A stretch of 64,000 bases of DNA from contig JAULSR010000001.1 in assembly GCA_030512295.1 (NCBI GenBank), forward strand, positions 6,843,001-6,907,000, read 5' to 3'. Positions 45,995-56,188 of the stretch are shown piece after piece (within the stretch, counting starts at the first letter, position 1; every line of letters begins with the position of its first letter). The notes below the pieces were generated by a model, which was given only the letters and a program-made list of their open reading frames with translations, had not been told where the DNA came from and searched no databases. The DNA is from Bombardia bombarda. Its lineage: Eukaryota > Ascomycota > Sordariomycetes > Sordariales > Lasiosphaeriaceae. Both the position numbers and the translations under genes were made by a program.

Positions 45995-47034
45995 TCAACT
46001 CTCCTCATCCGCACGCCAAGAGACACCTGCGAGCACGATAGTTAGAATCTGAGCAGCTTCTGTAATCCGAAATACGTGTTTCACGGGAGAAACCGAGAAA
46101 GGACTTACCAAGCACGGGATGAGCAATAATGGGACCAATCAGACTCGGGATCGAGTTTTCTTTAGACCACTCCTGGATCTTCTCCCACTTGCGGCACGTA
46201 TGCTGGACTTCGAAATTGGGCCACGGCCACCGGTAATCGTCCCTCCAGCCAAACGTCTGTAGCGACACATCGCCGTGGCACATGACCACCTGTCGGAGCA
46301 GGTCGAGGCAGTGATCTACGTGCTCGAGCTGTTTGGCCTTGGAGTGCTTGTCGGGGTAGTACTCACGATAGACCTGCTCGCGGAGCTGGTTGAGGCAGTG
46401 CAGCTCGTGGAACACATCCAGCGTGACGAGATAGCCACCCTTCTCATCGTTGAGCGGGACTGACGTGCGGTTGATCTTGCGCAGGTCTTCGTCCTGAACA
46501 CGGATGTTCATGTCTGGAAAACTGTGGTTAATGCGGATCTGAGCAGAGCGGAGAAAGATTCACAGCCATGCTGCCAAACCTACATTTGAGCAGGCCTTGC
46601 CACGCGTAATGGAGCTCATCTCGCGGCTCGCCCCTGAACACATTGCCGCCTTCCAGACTGTTCTGAAAGGTGAGACGCGTGTATTCGATGGCTTTGTTGG
46701 CAGGAGCTATTACCAGATGACAAGTCAGCAGCAGTTCTTGCGCCTCTTGCACACTGTAACCCTTGGGTAATGACTTACAGACGATCCAAGTATCATAAGG
46801 GCTCTCCGGACCCGACACCGATCTCACCGCTAGAATAACGATGACAGTGTATACAGATAAAAGTACCGTCTGTATCAGAAGAGAGCTGTACTTTTTGCGA
46901 AAGCTTTTTTTTTTCAGCTGTTGGGCACGAAAGTCGTCCTCTTGAAGCAGGGCTTCTGAGTCGAGGGAGCCATTCTCCGACTTGTCCTCAGACGAGGACC
47001 GTAGAATGCGAGAGATTTTGTCGGAGTATGACAT
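45995..47034 (-). CDS. UstYa-family (DUF3328) protein 5, next to the precursor
   Basis: Four exons: 47034-46779, 46706-46584, 46513-46109 and 46026-45995, all phase 1; 271 residues. The unspliced last exon would read on for 35 odd residues, whereas a GTAAGT donor after HPVLG and a cgcag acceptor give the natural end VSWRADEES. Topology is a basic N-terminus followed by one transmembrane helix (SSLLIQTVLLSVYTVIVILAV). DELHYAWQGLLK runs into the Tyr junction. First motif DVFHELHCLNQLREQ, second HVDHCLDLLRQVVMCHGD, then CRKWEKIQEW. It shares the HPxLG-intron and Tyr-intron with gene 1. It is divergently arranged with the repeat precursor, which suggests joint expression from the shared intergenic region. 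Confidence 0.92.
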
Positions 47035-47181
47035 GGCAGAGGTGAATAACGAGAACCGTCAGTCAAGTACGGTGTTAAGCCCAAGTGCCGTTGTGTGCCA
47101 ACATATGGAAACAGGAAACGTGAAAGGGAGAGAGAGTAAGATTGCGGAAGAAAAGAATTGTAAGCAGAGGAGACGAGATCC

Positions 47182-47200
47182 GGGGGGGGGGGGGGGGGGG
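47182..47200. repeat. Poly-G tract, 19 bases
   Basis: A single uninterrupted G-run after cgagatcc, about 150 bases upstream of the UstYa gene 5 start. Length may vary or be a sequencing artefact. Confidence 0.85.
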
Positions 47201-47836
47201 AAATCCGGTGAGATTCGACCAAGGCGGAATGGGAATCCCCCATATGACTCGGCATATCTAGATAGGTATTCTCGGTAGGAGCAAGATTTGGAAAGCGGAA
47301 GTTTTGCATGCAAGTGGTTAGTGTAGATGTCGAGATATAGGACCAATCGGAAGCTAGGATCCTGTGTGGTTGCATTGCAGCAGCATATACACCTTACTGT
47401 GTAACAAGCTGTGCAATAGCTTACTTACATGTAAATCGACCCTCAGGACTACCATCAACCATCTTCTGCCGGGGGCAATATTGGCCTTCTGCATGAAACA
47501 TACTGGTCACGAGGATCTCCGAGTACGGCATTGTCTAGATTTGATGATCCGTGTAAATACCTGTACGTGTACATCCTTACTTATTAAGGGAGGTGGTAAC
47601 CAGGAGAGCTCTAAGTGGAGCAGAATACCTACTCGCAGATGCCCCTTTAGCCGTCCAGCGGAATGTTGCGACTTACTTTAGTTCAGAGTATCTGAGCTGG
47701 AGTGAATGCGTGATATTGGCCGAATATGACATACTATAGCGGGATTAAACAAGACCGTGGGGCGACTGGGGATGCTCAGGTTCGGAATCGAACTCCTAGG
47801 CAAGTAGCTGGTTAGTCTTCTGCTTGCTGGTTGTTG

Positions 47837-47843
47837 TATATAA
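47837..47843 (+). promoter_or_regulatory. TATA box of the precursor gene
   Basis: TATATAA lies about 100 bases upstream of ATG 47945, followed by a C/A-rich leader (ccaccaacaccaacaa) and a good start context (cagccaaaATG). Spacing fits a strongly transcribed fungal gene. Confidence 0.65.
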
Positions 47844-47944
47844 GACTACCCTTCTTTGCAAATCATCAGCCTGCTTACCACCAACACCAACAATCCTTAC
47901 TCTCGACGCATACTCTATTCGGTGCTCCAAGATTCACAGCCAAA

Positions 47945-48814
47945 ATGCGTACTTCTTCAATCATCCTCGCAGCGGCCCTGGCGGCCATTGCCTCGTCTGC
48001 TGCCGTGCCCAAGCGTTCTGGCAAGAGTCCCCGTCCCCCCATACGAGTGAATAATAGCTAACACATGGTACACGAAATAGAGGGCGTCAGCGTCGAGGGA
48101 TACAAGGAGTATCGCAGCATTCCCGGGGAGGCTGGCACAACCGAGAGGTACCAGTCATTCCGTAGGACTGCTCCTATCGAGGACGTGAGCAGCGAGAAGT
48201 ACAAGGAGTATCGCAGCGTTCCCGGGGAGGCTGGCACGACCGAGAAGTACCAGTCGTTCCGCAGAGCTGCTCCTATCGAGGACGTGAGCAGCGAGAAGTA
48301 CAAGGAGTACCGCCGCGACGCTCCTGCCGAGGGCACCAGTATCGAGGGGTATAAGGAGTACCGCCGTGACGCTCCTGCCGAGGGCACCAGCGTTGAGGGA
48401 TACAAGGAGTATCGCCGTGACGCTCCTGTCGAGGATGTGAGCAGCGAGAAGTATAAGGAGTACCGCCGCGATGCTCCGGCCGAGGGCACCAGCATTGAGG
48501 GGTATAAGGAGTATCGCCGCGATGCTCCTGTCGAAGATGTCAGCAGCGAGAAGTATAAGGAGTACCGCCGCGATGCTCCCGTGGAGGACGTGAGCTCCGA
48601 GAAGTACAAGGAGTACCGTCGCGAGGCTCCGGCCGAGGGCACCAGTGTCGAGGGCTACAAGGAGTACCGCCGCAACGCTGCCGTCGAGGTCCAGCCCGTC
48701 AACGCAGAGAAGTACGGCACGACCGAGATCTACAACACTGACTACCGCAAGCGTGATGACTCGGCGTCCGTTGAGCCCTCTGCCATACATCAGTACAACG
48801 ATTATGCTGACTAG
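47945..48814 (+). CDS. Repeat-containing secreted precursor peptide, putative dikaritin-type RiPP
   Basis: Two exons. Exon 1 (47945-48020) encodes a signal peptide (MRTSSIILAAALAAIASSAA) and a first dibasic site (VPKR, residues 21-24). Exon 2 is 48081-48814; the total is about 269 residues. The best-fitting intron has a GC donor (gcaaga) and a ctaac branch site; a GT donor 6 bases later keeps the same frame. The body is repetitive: two 33-residue units, each with Y-K-E-Y-R-S and Y-Q-S-F-R-R, then seven exact-length 17-residue units of the form DAPAEGTSIEGYKEYRR or DAPVEDVSSEKYKEYRR. In total there are ten YKEY and two YQSF motifs, most directly before RR, and a divergent last unit (YNTDYRKR). 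Kex2 processing followed by UstYa cyclisation through the tyrosines is the inference. Divergent from UstYa gene 5. Confidence 0.85.
48317..48673 (+). repeat. Seven 51-bp tandem repeats inside the precursor
   Basis: Units begin at 48317, 48368, 48419, 48470, 48521, 48572 and 48623, each coding 17 residues ending YKEYRR. Two alternating subtypes exist (EGTS..EG and EDVSSEK). Upstream, two 99-bp units start at 48101 and 48200. Confidence 0.95.
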
Positions 48815-51800
48815 AACTAGGTAGATGATCCTACGATGCCGACTTTCTGGCCCTTCAGGCCGCTCTGAAGGTCATCTGCAATGGAAAGAGAGTCAACCAA
48901 CCAGGAAGACAGCAACATGGGAGACGATGGCATAGGGGATTTTTGGTGTCATGGCGGTCCTGACTGATACAGTACATTCATTTCTGTATGGAGCTGCTGC
49001 AAGGTTAGGAGGGGAGGTGGGAAGGCATATGATGGAGGGAGGTCTCAGCTTCGCGATTGATAGTTTATGATGATGAATTCAATGCTCTGTCCGTGAGAAA
49101 CTCGGACTTGTTCTGGGTCTCTTTCAATTTGCAGGTGGTGAGGAATTTTGACCCAATGTGTTTGGTGTGAGAAAGCTTTGCATTCAGGGCACGTCATTTG
49201 AACACCCACTCTCAAGGTAAGGTAGTGAGGAAAGAACGCAGCGATCGCCATCAGACGGAAAGAGCGAATGGGACACTTTGCGATGCCGCTAACTCAGCAC
49301 ATCTAAGGTCTCTGTACCTACTTTAACGATTGCTTCCTCACGTCTCATTCTTATCGAGACATCTGAAATGTTCGCTTCTCCTGTCGCTTCTGGGATCGTT
49401 GCATCTGGGATCTGAGACGAACCATGGAGCTAGGTATCTATCAATTGACCTTCACCGGTTCTATTTCAGGCTCAATGTGCCTCATGTGTTTTAGACTCGG
49501 GTCTGAATTTGAGATTTCTATTTGAAATCTTGACCTCCCATAGTAAGTATCTCATCTTGGTAGCATTGGGGGTGTAGTGCATGTCATCGTGTCTTGTTTT
49601 TTACCTCATCCTAATTTTGCAGCTGGGAGATGAACGTCGAGGAAGGACAATAAAGGATATATTCAAGAATAAAAAGAATGGATGTTCTGTTGATCAAAGA
49701 ATGGCAAGCGATAGCTCCCGTTTCAGACCACTGCAGTGAGCCCCAGTGGCTCCTCCTACGACGTTTGGGAACATATTTCTCCACAGCCTCTGTCTCAGCC
49801 ACCCCTGACCTCTTTGAATCTGGTGCAACTTCACGCGACAAGATCTACAGCTGGGGTAGGGTACACCGGCGAGAGCCCGAACCAATGGACCGTGACATAG
49901 TGACACATGCACACTCGTGCAAACGTCGTCTAATAGTAGTGTACACTGCAGACAAATAGAACACAGAGTCTCAATAAGAGTGAGGAGGGGGACGGTTGAG
50001 CCTCACAACTTGCTGCCCAATCAGATATGCGATATATCATCTTGCATGCGCCTGAGGGGCTCCATGTGTGATCTACCCGCTGCAGCTTAGCCTGGAGGGC
50101 AATTGTGCATCTTTAAACGGCTGGGCATTGAAAGCCAAGAAAAGGGTGCACCTCGACGTTGCAATCAGAATGACCAAGAGTAAGACGAAGAGTGGATTAA
50201 CAACAAAAGAGGGAGGAGGTTAGCGAAAAACAATGCAATGTGCAGATACATGCCCAGGTGCGAGTTCTGACGGCTTCGAGGTGGGACTAAGGGGGAAAAT
50301 GAAAAGACAAGTATGAAGTGTCTTCAAAATGACGTTTGTTTAGACGCTGATATGATTCGAATTTTGCGTTTGCAATGCCTATGCATGAGGGAAGCTTTAG
50401 AAGATTGCATCATCTCGACTTTCAGGCACAAGTCCACCAATAAGTGGCATATTAGAAGTTACTACAAGAAGATGATGAGAAGAAATCCAGATGTTGACAT
50501 GAGCGACGTTCTAGCGGTTATGCGGAACTACCTTAGCCATTAGACCATCATGTTCAAGGGCCGGATTGGGATCGCGAGCTGACGTATTAGCAGACCCAGA
50601 TCCAGAGAAACATCCTGAAAGATATCGGGAGTGAAACGTATAGAGCTTTGGTGGATACGACGATGGCGACAGGGAGCAGGGACATCGAAAAATTTGTTGC
50701 TGAAGGGAGCAAGTTTTGAGTGGAGGTTCAAGACTAAGAGAAGGTGCTGCGCTGCGAATCGTATCCGTACGAGATGGTGCGCTGCGAAATCGAGATGTTG
50801 CCCTCAGCCACGTCATTGGGCTATCCTGATACTAGCTTCATCACGATGACCAGTGAAAGTTCCAGTCAAAGACATTTGACAGAAAAGTGGCTGAGTGTAT
50901 CATGGTGTGCCGTATAAAAGCGTGTCGTACAGATCATGAGTGTCGTGATGCAGAGTGGTTGAAGGCATGCTCATCCTTCTCTACTAAGCCCCTTTTAGCG
51001 TAAACAACACCCGAACGCCTGGTACTGTGGTAGTACGCAGCTCGGATAGCGATATAGAACGGAACATATGTGCGCTTTGACTTCTGTTAAACCTGTCAAA
51101 CCCATGCGGCGCCCCATGCCTTTTTTCCGTTCCTTTTTCCCCCAAAAGAAAATCTCCTAATCTTGCCCTTTCTCGAGACGTGATCCGCTGGAATGGATCC
51201 CATGCCAAGGCTGACGTGGGGAAGACGAACTGAGCAGGGGGTGTTGGGGGGTGGGGGGTGAGGGAAGGGGACTCACCAATGTACAAGTATCGAAAGTAAC
51301 ACAACCTGGTCTCCAAGGACGAAAGCCAAGCCGAAAATCGCCTGATTATTTCGCACCGATGATGATGATACCAGTCTCAGTCCTGTTCAGCTCTATCGAT
51401 GTGCTGTTTTGGTGTGGGTAGCAATTAATAGTGATCTTGTTTTATCGCGAGTCTCTGCTGGATTACAGCGTATTTGGAGTTTATGCAGTTGAGGCGGTAC
51501 GGCATTGCAGGTTGTTGCAGTACCAGTAGAGGGCTGCAGCACGGTGAGATGCATCATGTCGATTTCCGAACCCACTTCTCTAAGCTGTCTTGGGCTGTTG
51601 GTGTCGCTGGCCAACCAAAAGACAAATTTGTCTTGAGCTTTCTCGACTTTTTGCATGTGGAGTCGTCAACGCTCCCGTGGAGATGGGTACCCTCGCACCC
51701 TGAGCCTTGCTAGCCGCTGCTCGAGAATGTGAATCAATGATGAGACAGGGGGTCAGATGCACAGTCGTTTGTCCACGACAGGGGTGGACAATGCTGCAGC

Positions 51801-53951
51801 GACAATAATGCTATGAGGACGGCCTGGTGACCTTCAGCAGGCATGTCCTACCGCAAATACCCCCACAGAAACGGCCAATCCTGGCATTTGACATTCAACG
51901 CTCCTGCGATCAGATCAGGAGGCGGTCGATCATGGATGCTTGTGTGACTGTACGAGTGGGTAAATGTGACCCCTCCGGTCCCCTCGCTCCAATTGCCTGT
52001 CTGGTTGTTTATGCAGTTTCTCCTTGCCGTCGGCCAAGAAATCATGGAAATGCTTCTGGAGATCATTGTCCGTGTCCGCACTGCAGTGTCTGGTGTGGTT
52101 CCTGGCGTGGCCAAACCCAATTCTCGTCTAGTGGACCGAAGCCGCACCCTCCAACTCTTTCTCTCACCCTACTGTGGTTGCGGGCGAAAAAAAAAACCCC
52201 ATGTCAGGTACTGTGGCTTACGCCGAAACCCATGTTTTTCCGAGCTTTGTACCTTTTCCAACCCTTGCGCGCACACGCCCAGCCCTGGCACCTCCCTTGT
52301 CAATACCTGCTCCACAGGTTTTATTTACCCATACCACCACAGTATGCGCTTTCCTGGTGTGGATGCAACATGCAACCCATTTTATTCGAGTGGCCTGGTA
52401 ACGTAACGGCGGGAATCTGCATCTGCCGAGGTCGTACGCAGGAAAAAAAAGTCCCGGGTCTCTGGAACTGGCGTCTGAGGTGAGTAGTAACACAAGGAGG
52501 GGGGTTTATATCATGATGATGATTGATGCCCGACCTTTGGAGCTGAAACCTCGCGATGCAGCAAGTGCCCGTCAACGACATACAGCAGCGGTCGGTTCAA
52601 GCTTTCAATGTCTTGGAGAGGTACTCGAAAGTTTCTTTGCTGACGGTGACTCTCCGACTCTCGATGATCAATGCTTGTCAATCCTTCTGCAAATCGAGCT
52701 ATCTCTTCTGAGCTTCGAGAAGGGCCGCGTAACGCCTGGCGGGCCGCACCCAGTGCTAAAAGGAGACCATGGCGTCTCAGCTTTGTGTGACGCTTGTCTC
52801 GCGCCCATCACCAGCACTGGCCACGTTTCTCCCATGCATTGCCAGCAGGGAGCCATGACTGAGAGCCGCAACTAGGAGGGAGCATTGGGAGGGAGCATTG
52901 GGAAGGAGGTTGGGAGGGAGGAACGGCGCGCACGGAGTCGCCACGTGCTTTGAGCCTCTAACGAAGCTATCCAAGCAACTCTGGCCGATGATGCTGGTGG
53001 TTGCTGGTGACGGCTTGGGTGTGTTGAACAGTGGCTGTCGATTATTGGATCCCTCGAGCCCTCGAATTCCGATAAGTTTTGCATGGAAGTGGAGATCTTG
53101 TCAAGTGGATGAACCCGCAGGACCTGGTTGGCAGCTTGGGCCCCTCCCATCAACGGTCGCGACTTCCTAATTCTGCCATGGCGGGATGACTCTCGTGCTT
53201 CCCCAGCACTCTCCCCCAGTACTCTTCCTTAGTGCCCTGAGGGGTTTGTAGAAGAGCCTGTTTGTCGCATCCAGACGAACAGTGAACGAGCACTTGCTCG
53301 GCGCAAGTTGGGACGAAAATATATCTACGACAGCTACACCCTCGAACATTGCCTATCTATATAAAGATGACCGGCTTGTCTGCCCATCCCGAGAAGGATT
53401 TGCCCGAACTTCACCATCCAGGCACCGAGTCCTAATTCCTCCCCGTCTTGTATCGGCACGTCAAATCGATCCCACAGGCTCAACCTTCCCCATATGGTGA
53501 TCGACGACTAAGATACTCGACCAACTCTCGGACTCTCTTGGCCCTAGCTCCCACCTGGACAGGGATCCAGCACTCCTCGGCTCTGATTCCCTTCTCTGTA
53601 AGCCTTGCATCTCAACTCTGGAGTGTGCCTCTATCTATGGCCGTCTCTGACTCCTCAAAGGCTTATAGAAACTTATCTCCTTGATTCCCACCGCTCAACA
53701 TATCCACTCGGATGTCGACTCGAGAAGCAAAGCAATAGCCTTTAGAGTTCAAACCAAGAGCAGAGTAACTGCTGGTATCTGAGATATTAGTCTCCAAACC
53801 TCTGAAGCCCTACGCAAGAGCTCCCATTGAACTCAAACGCGGCTCGCACTGGGTGGCTTCTTTGAGCTTAGACATACGCCTGCCCAGCTGGCCAGTCGTT
53901 TGAAAGTTCCGTGAGCTGTCGGCTCGGAAGACACAGCCACAAGAGACAAAC
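48815..53951. other. Gene-poor 5.1-kb region beside the precursor
   Basis: No convincing gene. Frames up to about 220 codons (51827-52483) overlap others on both strands and lack domains. I specifically looked for a tyrosinase, flavin monooxygenase, peptidase or further UstYa motif in this stretch and saw none. A short tandem ggagggagcattgg repeat is at 52875-52903. Confidence 0.4.
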
Positions 53952-54326
53952 ATGTGCACCTATTACTACCTTCACCATCACCACGTGTCACCCTGCAACA
54001 GGGACATTGATATGGTGGTGCACTACTACTTCTGCACAGCAGCGCTCGTCGACCCATCCACAGGCTCGAAGCACCCATGCAACAATGTCCAGTACGACCA
54101 CACGCAGAATGTCGACTACACCAACCCCTGCGCCACGGGTGGCTGCCTGGCCTCCCCCGACTGCTCGTCTGGTGGCTGTCGTCTTGAGCAACTCAACGGG
54201 AGGTGGACCTGCTGCAAGTGCCGTCGCGGTGGCAACCAGTACCGCTGGTGCCACCACCGGAGTCGCAAGAGCCCCGACACTTTCTGTTACCATGTTGTTT
54301 GTAACGACTGCAAAGCGAGCGCTTGA
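53952..54326 (+). CDS. Small Cys/His-rich protein, function unknown
   Basis: Single exon of 124 residues with 15 cysteines. It opens MCTYYYLHHHHVSPC, then DMVVHYYFC, HPCNNVQYDHTQNVDYTNPC, GGCLASPDCSSGGCRLEQL, RWTCCKC and FCYHVVCNDC. Cys and His pairs are spaced like metal-binding knuckles rather than like a secreted disulfide-rich peptide, and there is no signal peptide. Composition and the absence of low complexity make it a believable gene. I do not recognise a named family. A zinc-binding cytosolic or nuclear protein is possible, but that is inference. It lies between the precursor and the LaeA-like methyltransferase. Confidence 0.65.
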   Translation: MCTYYYLHHHHVSPCNRDIDMVVHYYFCTAALVDPSTGSKHPCNNVQYDHTQNVDYTNPCATGGCLASPDCSSGGCRLEQLNGRWTCCKCRRGGNQYRWCHHRSRKSPDTFCYHVVCNDCKASA

Positions 54327-56188
54327 ACAGAAATATAGGGATCTTAGCCAGCCGAATGCTGCCGACAAGAAACCGGAAACAATATCTGGCTATTGACAGT
54401 AACATCGACAGTCAAAAAGAGGGCAACAAGACTGACAACAAATGCCCAGGCCCAAGGTTCCAAAGTGGAACAAATCACTCGCAAAGAGCGGTGATTAATG
54501 TCTCTGTCTGTTAGACATAGACTGGGATTGGATTGGTCAAAGTCCGAAGTGCGCCAGAAGCTGAACATAGGGACATATTGTGTCACCATTAGAGTCTGGG
54601 TAGAACAGAGAGAAAGGATATATGGGCTGGACGGTTTCTCTCCCACATGACTTCATTGACACTCGTTGATGAAAGGCAACAACGAATTTTGGATCATATG
54701 ACATCGATTCATTTGCGATCTTTACCATCTCAGCGATAGCACATCATTCGGAAGGGTGTTTTTTGGGGGAGCTTTTTAACGAGAAATGACATACAATCTT
54801 TAACACTTGGTTTGGAGTTTATTCGTGCGTCAGCAAAACGGAGTTGTCCACACTACAACTCTGCTAAATTTATCTTATTCATTCCTTAATTCCGTTACTA
54901 TTACCACATCAATCTGTCTCACACCATCCGCAGTCTGCCTTTTAGCAGCAAGTACCACAACGGGCAGGTATAGCGTGGGACAATGAGTCCGGCAACAACC
55001 CCAGCTTTACCACCGAACAGTTGGTCATTGTACACTGAATGTGCCTGAGCCAGCAGATCTGTTATTAGACGAGTCCCCCCCAGAAATTTAATGTGAAGAA
55101 AATAAGCTCTATTAACAGCGGGGGGATTGGTGGTACTTGTTGCTGCCGATTGTCGAAGGTAGAAGGTGCGAGCCATGTCTTGAAAATAGTCTAGAAGTCT
55201 ATCAATAAACCTATGGGTAATACCAATGGGTCTGTTGTCAGACTTAATGCTCCACGATGTAGAGCTAATAGGTTTACTATTCTGTAGCCTGTGATAGCTT
55301 GCGGTTGCATGTAAACCCGAAAATCGCCAACGTCCATAGGTATTTAAGTTGCTGATTCAATGCCTGAAACCAAGATCCAGGTTGTGTCAGTTCATCATTC
55401 TTGAGGGCTGGTGGAAAAGATCTAAGATCTAATTAGTAAGCGTCCATCGACGAGTGCTCCCCACTGGGCACACACGCACTTCTCTCATGGCGCGGGGAGA
55501 AGGACGAGTGTTGCATCTCGCATCTTTCTTACACTATATATACTGAAAAAAAAATTAGTTAGATTGCACACCACATGCAGATGGCAGGCGTGTGAGTTGG
55601 CGGATAGAAATCCGCATACCTGGATCCTGTGCCATGGTAACAAATCACAAGGTCCCATTGGCTGTCCGATGCAGCATAGCACCCGAAGGCGACGCTGTAG
55701 CACCAATCAGAGAAGGTCCCGCCACGGGTTGGCCGCCATAGCTGCAGCACCCCCCAACAACCCACCTAGACCGCTGTAGGTCAGCCAAAGTCTGCCCACT
55801 AGGAGGGATTTCCAAGACAATTTTGCATGTTCGCCGGTGGGCTAATGCAGGACGAGACCCTAACAACAATTGGACCAAGACTGGAGTCGCTGGACTATTC
55901 GTATCTGGACTTGTATTGCAGCAGGTATTCAATATCACCACGACGTGGTCTCACTGGTCTCCCCGTTCCTCCTGCATCGTCTCAAACGCACACCATTCCC
56001 AAACCATGCAACGCGCACATCCACCATTGTATTTAGACGATTAAATTAGGGCTCCGAGTCCATGTCGCTCATGTAAAAAAAGAAGCGACGCCCCCTCTCC
56101 CCCACACCGCCAAAACAAACCTTCCTACCACCTCAGGACCTCGGCAATCAATCAGACAGACCCTCACTCTATAATCACATCATCAACC
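54327..56188. other. Intergenic with dispersed repeat copy 2
   Basis: No supported gene. Holds the repeat at 55049-55179 and a C/A-rich leader just before the methyltransferase start. Confidence 0.4.
55049..55179. repeat. Dispersed repeat, copy 2
   Basis: Matches 33077-33208 in the same orientation (gccagcagatctgttattag ... aacagcgggg ... gaaggtgcgagccatgt). Relative to copy 1 it shows C-to-T changes such as tactag/tattag and ctaccaac/ctattaac. Confidence 0.8.

Larger units (their letters stand above)
47035..47944. promoter_or_regulatory. Divergent promoter region, UstYa gene 5 / precursor
   Basis: This 910-bp region separates two divergent starts and should drive both. A 19-base G-run lies at 47182-47200. 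A TATA element sits at 47837-47843 on the precursor side. No ORF with similarity. No binding site for a known regulator can be assigned by eye, and no regulator gene is visible in the cluster. Confidence 0.6.

Noticed and set aside
48155..48790. 211- and 194-codon minus-strand ORFs over the precursor
   Set aside because: Repeat-driven shadow frames. The plus strand has the signal peptide, start context and TATA box.
51827..52483. 218-codon plus-strand ORF in the gap beside the precursor
   Set aside because: No signal, domain or motif of any known tailoring enzyme, and overlapping frames on both strands. Not supportable as a gene.
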